From Lytechinus variegatus (lineage: Eukaryota > Echinodermata > Echinoidea > Temnopleuroida > Toxopneustidae): DNA of 64,000 bases. A model generated the notes under the pieces. That model worked only from the letters and a program-made list of their open reading frames with translations, was not told the origin of the DNA and searched no databases. Made by a program: the position numbers and the translations under genes. The stretch's first letter is position 1; each line of letters starts with the position of its first letter. The DNA lies in assembly GCF_018143015.1 (NCBI RefSeq), contig NC_054742.1, forward strand, positions 56,615,195-56,679,194, written 5' to 3'. This document shows, piece by piece, positions 22,901 through 34,900 of this stretch.

Positions 22901-25900
22901 TATAAAAAACGAATTTAATGGGGATTATAACGCTTGACATATTATTCAGTAGTTAGTGATTTAGCAATAATATATCACTGGATATTTTTCATTGAACAGA
23001 GTGTAAAACATGGCGGAATCCACTGAACCTTATACGAGGAGCAGAGTATAATCGGTACAACTGGGTGACGGGGAAAGATCCATTGACATACTATGACATG
23101 AACCAGTCTGCACAAGATCACCAAACATTATTTACCTGTGATTCAGATCCAACTAGACACCAGGATGAGGGTAAGATGCTGCATTTGCAAACATTTTCAT
23201 TTAGTGATTATGTTGTATATCATCATCATCATGAAAAGTATCTTTTTACCCCCTGTTGTTCCTTATGAAATTAACATTAGTTTTATAAAGCACTGAATAA
23301 AATTACACTCCAGAAATTCTGTCAATTTGAAGAAGAACCAATGTTATCTTGTTATCCCCAGTTTGTTTTGAAATGATCAGACTCTTGAAAACCCAATGGT
23401 TTTATTTGAGAAATATGTGGATGTAGGATATTTTTTTCCTTTATTTTGTTTATTTGTTAATGTTTTTTTAAAGTAAAAAGAAATGGATGAAATTGTATGT
23501 GCAGATTATATTTGATTAGTTAATTTTTTAAAGTAAATCTTCATCTGTAAAATATTTCTAGGGTGAAATTTGCAGACATTTTCATTTAGTGATTATATCA
23601 TCATCATGAAAATTATCTTTTGACCCCCGTTCCTTATGAAATTAACGTTAGTTTTGTAAAGCACTCAATAAAATTACACTCCAGAAATTCTGTCAACTTG
23701 AAGAAGAACCAATGGTATCTTGTTATCCCCAGTTTGTTTTGAAATGATCAGACTCTTGAAAACCCAATGGTTTTATTTGAGAAATATGTGGAGGTAGGAT
23801 TTTTTTTCCTTTATTTTGTTTATTTGTTAATGTTTTTTTAAAGTAAAAAGAAATGGATGAAATTTTATGTGCAGATTATATTTGATTTCTTAATTTTTTA
23901 AAGTAAATATTCATCTGTAAAATATTTCTAGGGTGAAATTATACCTGTTTTACGGTTTATCTCTTCTGAAACTTGCAGTTATGATGAAAGCATGGCGAGA
24001 GAGAAATCCTCAGAATCGTATAAAAGCAGCACACGAAGCCTTAGAAAAATCTGGAGAGTAAGTATGGCTCACCTCATTATCTTATTTCAAGTCAAAATGT
24101 AGCTATATGTACCATGTCTAGGAGGGGATTCATAATAATAGATGGTTGGAATAAGACTTGTAGTTCGTAGAACAACCTTGTTAATGGAGAGTCATCTCTA
24201 CTGGTGGTGATCCTCGAGCTCGATCTTGGCCTGAGCCTGGCCTAGAGGATAACTATGTGGCCATTGCCTTGACTTAGACTTAAGTCCTTGGCCTTGTTCT
24301 TTGACAGTCTACTTTTGTCTTGATGCACATCACTGGTTCAGAACTGGAATTCCAATGCATTGCCCTTAAGTGGTATTTGGAGTTACTTTAATTATTCATC
24401 ATGAAAACTACTTTTCTTATCACAATTTACAGTTGTGCAACAGCATTGATTTTATTAGCTGAAGAAGAAGCAACGACCATCGTTGATACTGAAAAAAAGT
24501 TTCGGCAAGCTCTCAAAATTGCTGAGGCCAACTTCAAGAGAAGTCAGGCTCTGCAGCACCACAGCCCGCCTCATGAGAAAATACACAGTAAGTTATTCAT
24601 GTTTGATTTTCAGGATATTTTATGCGATGGTACAAGCATATGACATTTCTGACTGAAAATATAGTTTTCCTGTGATAACTTAAGATATGTTTGGACTAAG
24701 CCTGAGTCATATCGATTATTTCGAAAACCGGTGTTCGACAGCTTTAATTCGATCGAACATCGATGCATCGAATATATTGAAGGCGGGAAAAAATTTGCTC
24801 CGGCTATCGCGTCGATGCGCTAGCGCTATGCATGCACTACGCACTGACGGTATGCGCTGGCGTTAGCCGGGTGAGCGTTGCACAAGCAGATGACAGAGCA
24901 AAGTTCGTTTGTATTTTCTATGACCACAAAACACACAAAAAAAGGCAGGGGACCAATGCAGAATTCTTCCCAAAATATCTTCAACAATGATATTTGCAGA
25001 TGACAACATATAAGTTTAATGTGAAACAATAATAAAGACATGAATCACGCAGAGTCGATCCGAATGATTTTCGGTCAACTAGCATTCGCAGTCCAGACTC
25101 GCATTCACCAGCCCCGTCCGCAGCCCCGTACACTCACTCTCCCGAAACGACAGGCCAGCTTGTCAGCGCCAGCAAACAAGTGCAACCAACGGAGAGCGCT
25201 ATAACTTGCCTGTGATTGTGTAGTTGGCTCCAAAATGAGTTCCAAATAAATTTATGCGAATAAATACGTAATTTTCTCTGGATGGTCATTTGAATTGCTA
25301 TTCAATGCTGATATAACGATTGTGAGGAAAGATTGTGGAATATGAGTTATGAGTTATGACGATGTTCGAGAATTAATCCTTATGATGACAATCCATTTTT
25401 TTTGTTGACACAATAATGCATGCGATCGAAATAAATACGAATGTTTCGAATCGAGCCCTAAATTCATATAAATTATTACGATTTAAGAAGTTTATGGTCA
25501 TACTAAGAATATTGACGATGTCAGCAAAGTATGTTATGTTCATATGGAAGAATTAATACTGGCATTATTTCTTTTGTTATTCCATATCTCTGGACGTCTT
25601 CTCCGAGCTCCGAGAAAAGAAGCACAATGCGCATGCGTGTTCGATGACGTATGACATATTTTCCATTCATGAAATCAGAGCCCAAAGTTGGGCACAAACT
25701 AGCTTCAAATTGATGGGAAAAAATGTCAAACGCAATTTTCTCTGTTTTATCATGTAAAATGTTATTATATGGTTATATTACGATCTTGAAAAGAGTTTTT
25801 GAATGTAGGCAATGTTCGAGAATCAATCCTGATGTGATGATTATTTTTTTTTAGACAAGTGCACTCTCTCGACTCAAGTCGATCGTCATGAGATGTCCGC

Positions 25901-28900
25901 CATTGAAAATTGAAACGAAATACAAACGTTTCACATCAAGCTCTAAATTCATATTAATGATTATCATATGCAAATTATTGTTAAATATTACGATCAAATA
26001 ATGTTCTGTGGTCATGATATTAATATTGTTCATGAAAGCAAGATTTATTTTACGTTGATCGCGTCAATCTCCCGGCCATTTTCTGGTTTGATTAAAGAAC
26101 AGTACTGCGCATGCACGATCGATGGCCATGACTTCCATTCACGAATTCATCGTGCATAAATTATCTCAGCACGAGCAGACGAGTAAGACTCGAAGTATGA
26201 TCGAAATAAACTTCAAATTAATGGTGAATAGGCATCATAATTACACAATCGGTTTCATTTGGGGGGCAATAGAAATCAAGTAAGTAGTAGTCAAGTTGGA
26301 CATTACTGATATTTTGATGATTGATTGTGTGATCCAAACGAATCGGCCGGCCGACGTATTTTTTTTATTTTTTCGATGCACCGATTTTGCAAAATCTGCA
26401 CCGGTGTTCGATGACATCGATCGAACACCGATTTTAAAATCGATTCGACTCAGGCTAAGTTTGGACTTTCCACTTCAAACTTTCATGATGTACAGTTGTG
26501 CTCAAAAGTTAGTGAGCCCACCACAAAATGTACTCCTTCAATTCTGAGTGTTGAATGTAGACGACACTACAATGTTGGCAAGCACAAAGAAACAAACTTT
26601 TTCGAATGTAATGTTTTATCACCCGACTTCACAATTAAACATTTATTAAAATATCGCAGAACTTGACCACTTTAAATTGTTTATTTTCTGGTGGATTTCA
26701 GTAACTTTAATATCACCACTGTATATTGGAGGAATGATAATCTGATGAGATCAAGGTTTCATATGTAAAGTAGCTCTTTCCTGCATTTATTGAAGAAACT
26801 TTGGAGCAATCTTCTTCAATCTTGCATCATTTGTGCATTGGTAAGTGTAGATGATTGAAGAAGATCTGGGGGTCACAGGTCCTCAAAACGTCACAAATTT
26901 TATTTTCAATTTTAAAAGTTATGTTTGTAGTATATTCCTAGTGAGACAATGGCTTAGACATGAATTTTGACTGTGTGCAGTTGGGGATACATCTAATTTA
27001 AAAAACTTTTTGAGAGTGTATAAGTATTTTTTTCATATTTGTTGGAGCTTATATGAAAGAAGTATCACGTATCAGCGATTATGTGAGTAAAATTTTAGCT
27101 TGCTGGATCAAGGTCAGAGGTTATTGAATTGTCCATCTGCTGTCCATCTATTGTCCATATATCCTTGAAAGTAATTTGATATGTCAGAATCTACTGAAAT
27201 TCACAATATGACAAGCTAACAAAAGATTGCCTTTTTTAAAGGCAGAAATGTCAATGGTTGATTCAACAAGTTACAGAATCATCGATAATCAGCTTATTTT
27301 TGCTTTGAACTTATTTCCTTGATTTGAAAAAAAATGAAACCTAGATTGATTCTTTTGGCGTTGGGGTAGTGGTATTGGCAAGAGTTCAGGTACTTGCAAG
27401 GGTTAAGTTGTAATAAAGAAATGATATTGGTAGAGGCAAATAAATTCGAGCAATAAATTTGAGAAATTCTGCGCTCAGATCATCTTTCCGTAGTTTGATT
27501 TCGTTCTTGTAAGGTTTCAAATTTGTTTGAAATCATATGAAAATTTTGATATGAATAGTGAGATTTATTACTCATTAGATCTTGAATTTTCATTTATTGT
27601 TTTATTGGCGCATTTGGTCCTGTTTTTGCAAAACTTACTGAAAACAAAACGGCAATCAGAATGATAAAAATATAATTTCTAAAGTTAATAGGAAAAGGCA
27701 TGAGCACTTCCTGTTAACCCTGCCTGTGCAACATTGTCAGAAAGCACGTAAGGCATTTAAACACATATTTATTATTGCTGGTGTTTCTTGTTTTTGTATT
27801 TGCCAAACAGGAAGAGATCTGAATGTTCTGGTTTATATCAAGCGTCGAATTGCCATGTGCATGAGGAAGCTTGGTAGAACAAAGGAAGCAGTGAAAATGA
27901 TGCGTGATGTAAGTCAGGGCTACTCTTTCATATGATATGAAGTAATTCACAGATATAGAATAAATGTGATGATTTACAATAACAGATAAACATTTATTTT
28001 CCTCCATATTACAAAGTTACATTCATTCAAGAATACACTTCAAATCAATTTCTATAAAGAATATAAATATAAACAACTTATGTGTAAAGAGGAAGGCGTA
28101 TGTCCCTAGAAGCATAATGCTTGTGGCGGGATACGCCTGTGGACAAATATATACAATACACAAAATACAATACAAAGATAAGAAGGGCGAGGAAAGGAGA
28201 AGAGAAGTAGAAAAGAAAACGGGAAGAAAACGAGAGAGGGAGAAGTGAGCAGGAAGGCGGGGGCATGAGTTACCGAGTACCGAGCAAGTAGAGCGTACAA
28301 CAATGTATGATGGAGAGAGGGAGAGATAAAAATAATAATGCCGCAACATTTGCACATTATTCACGTTAACTTAAGATCAAAAGGAATGTAAGGTATTAGG
28401 ATATTCAAGCAAACAGTTACAATAACAGTACTTGTGTAGAATCTATCTGTTTAGGAAAAACTCCCAAGCACACAGAGTCATCCAAGGGAATTAGTTATCG
28501 AATGTAATTGATACTTTCATACTAAAACAAAGATTTAACTTTACTTTGTAAATAAAAAAAGTATTATGATTAATTTGTATTGAAAAGTTCATGTAGTTCA
28601 GTTGGAATATTTGGTAGATTCACCTATGCATATAAGATGGGTAGTTGACACAATTCCATAAGGAAGTGGGCATTTATAATCAAGATGTGAGAGTTGTAAA
28701 ACCTAGGCAATTGGTTTCAGGTTTTGTCTCTTTGTTCAAGCTAATGACTGTGCTAATACAAAACCACTATTTCATTTAATTAATATTATGTAGCTGTGGA
28801 TTTTTGCAAGGGATAGTTTTTTTTCATGTTGACAATGATTGACATTGACATATGCATGGTCCTAGTAATTATTCAAAATGATATTTATGTACTAGTTAGT

Positions 28901-31900
28901 ACTGTATTAAAAGACAGAAGCATAAGAAGCACACGAGAAGTTCAGCAGTGTAGATCTAGATGGTGGCACCAGTCTCGTAGAACATGCATCATATTTAATC
29001 GTCATACCTTCAATTCATTTTCTACTTGTGGAGTCGTGTATCGTACCATTTGATACAAACTGATCTAGAAATGACAGAATTTAATTGTCTTACAGTTACT
29101 GCCCCCAGAGGGAATCTTAAAAGGAAAATGATGGGAAAGGGTAGGAATGGGGTTAATACCACTGTTTGTAAAAAAATCAGAATGTGTTCCATCTTTGTTG
29201 TATATAGTTGATCAGGTCAGTATAATCCATACGCTATGAAATGTTGCACGAATGAAGTTGTGATCAGAATGATATTTCATATCGATGATGTTGCCCCATC
29301 ATTCTTTTCCTTTGGATTTTGAGTGATAGTAGGGGAAATATGAAATCATTTCTGTGCTGTCCATTTAAATGACAAATATAAAGTAATTGATCTGCCTCCG
29401 TACATTTAATTTCAGTTACTATTGCTGGTATTGGGATAGGGTGTCATTAGGATGGGTTATGCCATTTGTATTTGTACAATATTTGATGCAAGATTATATT
29501 GCAATAATGGTTTTATGAATTACGTGAGAATAAATTATAATAAACTTGTCATTGACAAATTATTTTGTTAATATGGAAAGATACTGACTTACGCTTATAG
29601 AATGGTTCTTATGTTAACTTTGAAAGTCAGCTTTTATTTCTTAATCTTACCAGACTATGTTTGAATATGATAGACAACTTTTTTTTAATGTGGTATAGTT
29701 GTCATTATTTTATATTTTGTTCTTCTTTGGAAAGTAAAACTCAGGAAATATTGAGAGCAAATGTACGAAAAAATAAGCAAACATATAAGTAGAAATGGAA
29801 AATACCAAATCAAAATACTAGATTAAAAGTTGTATGGAGTAAACTGATTAGGGGTTCATAATTGGCCTCAAGATCTGTCTTACGCATCTCCTAGAAGAAT
29901 GTGAATTGTACAAAAATATATATTTCTTATATGCAAACATGAATTGCAGAGAGGCAGAGGGATCAAATTTGTGGTGCTGGACAAAATGTTACATGTCCAT
30001 GACTGACATAGCCTTGTTGAAAGGGAAGTTCATTCTGAAAAAAGATGGTTTGCTTAATCGAATAGAGGAGCATAACACTGGGAAATCAATGAAAATCAAA
30101 CGTAAAATAAGAAAGTTAACTGGCATCTTTGAATTTCAACAAAAGAGTGATGTGTACACATAATGGGCAATATGTCCATTTAATGAGGGAACCAATGACA
30201 TTGCACACTCAATATTTTTGTGTATTTTATTACGTATCACCCCAGTGACATGAATATTTGATTTATAGTTTATTTTTACACCACTCTTCCTCTTCTGTCC
30301 TAAAAATTTGTTGCAGCTGATCAAAGAGTTTCCAGTAGTCAGCATGTTTCAGATCCATGAGAATCTCATAGAGGCCCTCCTGGAGATGCAGCTCTACGCA
30401 GATGTCCAGGCTCTGCTTGCCAAGTATGACGATATAAGTCTACCCAAGTCAGCCACCATCTGTTACACAGCGGCGCTCCTCAAAGCCAGAACAGTGTGTG
30501 ACAAGTGAGTTTGCAGTCATTATTCATACCTTGTCAAGATAAGGTGTTGTGAAGTGACCTCAGGGGAGGGTTCAAGTTCAAGAATCATCCCTTACATGTA
30601 GGTGGAATTAAATAATTTCTTAAACTTGAAAAATTAATCTTAGGTGGGAATGGAAAAGTTGTGTGAGAAATTCTTAAGAGAATTGATTATACAGCTTAAT
30701 GAGTAAATAAAAATCTTGGATATATGTATTGCTTATGCTCTAGGCAATTCCATCATATTACTTGATACCTTCCCCTTACATATTGGCTCATCATGGTATA
30801 TCATGGTGTTTTCCTTTATCAAGGAATTTACCCACATTGTGCTGCCCTCGACCCAGGGAAGGGGAATGGGTACCCAGCAGGATTAATTTTTGGATGCACT
30901 TAGCTATGGAAACAGCAGCTTGGTGATGATGGCAGTATAGGCCTCATGGGGCTATACATACATGCTCATGAAATCATTTCATATTGCAGGCATATGTAAA
31001 TTGTACTATGTAGACGGGAGTATGGCTGTTGCTTAGCCTGTATTTCATGGAGAGTTGCTTAGCCTGTATTTTATGGAGAGTTGATTAGGAGATGGACGAA
31101 GAGAAAGAGAGAGGATGAGAGAAGAGCTGGTGGGTGAGCAAAAGGAGATAGTACTTCTCCTTAAGGGTAGTCCTATGTCTTTGACACTTGGAAGAATAAT
31201 ACAGCTTGTATAACAATTAGCCACCACATTTTTTTTATATATATACCTGAAAGCTTGTCTAAATAGAATAATTAACAAGAAATTAGGGGACAATGTCTCT
31301 AAGTAAGACTTATAGAATTTAACAAATACTTTATTGGCCTTGTTAATATATTTGATTTTTTCCCCTTGATATCACTTTAATATTGCATATGATGAAGTGG
31401 ACATTTGTTTTAACATAGAGCGGATTAAGAGTAAAAAGCCATTCTGCATAGTCTCCTGGATCAATTGAAGAATAATGGTGCCTGTGTAATCTAGTGATAT
31501 CCCATTTTAATCTCCACAATGGCTTTTGAACATTTATTGAGTTGAAATCAAAACAGCAAAGCACAAACTGACATATTGTTCTCTGTTTTGTTTTGCTTTG
31601 TTATTCTCTGTGTGTATAGAAACTCCAACATCCATAGCAGCTCCCAAATTTCTCTTTCATCGTTCAGGTTTTCGCCTGAGATGGCATCTAAGCGGGGGCT
31701 CTCAACCGCTGAAATGAATGCAGTGGAAGCCATTCATCGAGCTGTTGAGTTCAATCCTCATGTACCAAAGGTGAGTTAAATTGTATTCCATAAATTCTAC
31801 TGTATGTATCCCATATGATGCATTCAAGGGAAATTGCAATATGCGATAAGTACAAGGCGCATGTGCTGAGTAATGGTGCAGTCACATTTCCCCTATGGTG

Positions 31901-34900
31901 GCCATACAGAAAGTTGAAAACAGCCATTTTATTAATTTTTTTCTCGCCTGAACAAAGTTTGGTAAAGACCTAATAATACTTTCCATGTTGGTCTGTTGGT
32001 TTGTTGGTCTGTTCAGGTTTTGTTCAACTTGCTCTCATGTCTTTATTTTTGCATCAGTTATGTTCATGCTTAGTACATAGGACTAAACTTGTATTTCAGA
32101 TAGCGTCTAAGTTTTTACCCGCTGTGGGTAAAATATGTTCCCATAATACCAAGTACTGCATAAAAAATGCACATCTGCAAGGTTGTGTAGAATTAAAGCA
32201 TAAAAATGGGACTTGCATATGCAAGTATTGGTAACATTTTTTAACATGTTTTACTAATGTACTATCACGTTTTTGTTTTGTTCTTCCAGTACTTATTGGA
32301 AATGAAAAGCCTGATCTTGCCACCAGAGCACATCTTGAAGCGAGGGGACAGTGAGGCTATCGCTTACAGCTTCTTCCACATTGCACACTGGAAGAGAGTA
32401 GAGGGCGCACTTCAGCTTCTTCACTGTACATGGGAAGGAACATTTAGAATGATCCCCTACCCGCTGGAAAAGGGACACCTTTTCTACCCCTACCCCAGCT
32501 GTACAGAGACGGTAGATAGGGAGTTATTGCCTTGTAAGTTGAAACACCGATCAAACTTGCCCCCCCCTGAAATACATGTTGGTAGGCAAAGGCATTCCAG
32601 ATTCAGATTATTTCACACCTCTTTAAAATAAACAAAAATACATAAATACAAATAAAATTCTTATACAACAGAACAGATATTGACTAGTATGAATTATAAG
32701 TAGTCATAAACAAATAGTAAAACACAGAAATACAAACAATGATTTTCTCTCTAAGGCAGATGTGGGGGAAGATAGAAAGCCATTGGCCTATCGAGGTCTA
32801 TCCCCCTGATTACTGTACAACAGGAAAAGGCTTACACATTTTACAAAGAAGAGAAAAAACAAACAAACAAATATAATGCAAGAAAGGGAAAAACAAAGGA
32901 ATCAAAATCCTAATAAGGAGGGGGGGGGGGGTTGGCAAAGGAGGGGACACACAAGTGTTGATTATTTAATACTGTATTGTAATAGGTTATTATGCCGTAT
33001 ATACACATAAATATACTGATGCAGATGTATAAATAGATATACCCAAGGAATATAGCATTTTGAATTTCACTTAATTATTTTATATTTTATGATAATATGA
33101 CTTAAAAGAAAAAGGGAAAAAATAAATACTGCTATGTGAAACTTATAAAGGTTATTCAAAGGGATAATTTGTAGTTTTTGTCTCACCTGCATAGCAGAGT
33201 GAGACTATAGGTGCCACTTTTCCGACGGCGGCGTCAACATCAAATCTTAACCTGAGGTTAAGTTTTTGAAATGACATCATAACTTAGAAAGTATATCGAC
33301 CTAGTTCATAAAACTTGGCCATAAGTTTAATCAAGTATTACTGAACATCCTATTAGAGTTTCATGTCACATGACCAAGGTCAAAGGTCATTTAGGGTCAA
33401 TGAACTTAGACCATGTTGGGGGAATCAACATCAAAATCTTTACTTAAGGTTAAGTTTTTGAAATGTTATCATAACTTAGAAAATATATGGACCTAGTTCA
33501 TTAAACTTGGCCATAAGGTTAATCAAGTATTACTGAACATCCTATTAGAGTTTCATGTCACATGACCAAGGTCAAAGGTCATTTAGGGTCAATGAACTTA
33601 GACCATGTTGGGGGAATCAACATCAAAATCTTTACCTAAGGTTAAGTTTTTGAAATGTCATCATAACTTAGAAAATATATGGACCTAGTTCATTAAACTT
33701 GGACATAAGGTTAATCATGTATCATCAAACATCCTGCGTGAGTTTCATGTCACATGACCAAGGTCAAAGGTCATTTAGGGTCAATGAACTTTGGCCGATT
33801 TGGGGGTATCTGTTGAATTACAATCAAAACTTTAAAAGTTTTTGGATCTGATTCATGAAACTTGGACATAATAGTAATCAAGTATCACTGAACATCCTGT
33901 GCAAGTTTCAGGTCACATGATCAAGATCAAAGGCCATTTATGGTCAATGAACTTAGGCCGAATTGGGGGTATTTGTTGAATTACCATCATAACTTTGAAA
34001 GTATGTTGGTCTAATTTGTTTAACAAATTTTCGGCATTACTCCTATTTGTTTAAGATCAGTATGCTCGATCTGTAATGAAAATCATAAGATCAGTATGCT
34101 CGATCTGTATGAAAATCATAAATCATAAGTCAGAAAAAATTGGAACCAGTGGGATTCGAACCTGCCATCTACTGCTTTCCGGGCAGCGACTCAACCACCA
34201 GGCTATTCTGGTTCACGGTTAAGCCACGATGAACTGGAATTCAAATACCCTTGATCTCTTCTTTCTGACTCATTACTATTCAAATGCCATCCGCCGTGGA
34301 CAATAGATAGTAAATTAAGAGGCTTTTTTATAGGAGGAGATTATAATTTGTTTAACAAATTTTCGGCATTACTCCTATTTGTTTAAGATCAGTATGCTCG
34401 ATCTGTAATGAAAATCATAAGATCAGTATGCTCGATCTGTATGAAAATCATAAATCATAAGTCAGAAAAAATTGGAACCAGTGGGATTCGAACCTGCCAT
34501 CTACTGCTTTCCGGGCAGCGACTCAACCACCAGGCTATTCTGGTTCACGGTTAAGCCACGATGAACTGGAATTCAAATACCCTTGATCCTCTTCTTTCTG
34601 ACTCATTACTATTCAAATGCCATCCGCCGTGGACAATAGATAGTAAATTAAGAGGCTTTTTTATAGGAGGAGATTATAATTTGTTTAACAAATTTTCGGC
34701 ATTACTCCTATTTGTTTAAGATCAGTATGCTCGATCTGTAATGAAAATCATAAGATCAGTATGCTCGATCTGTATGAAAATCATAAATCATAAGTCAGAA
34801 AAAATTGGAACCAGTGGGATTCGAACCTGCCATCTACTGCTTTCCGGGCAGCGACTCAACCACCAGGCTATTCTGGTTCACGGTTAAGCCACGATGAACT

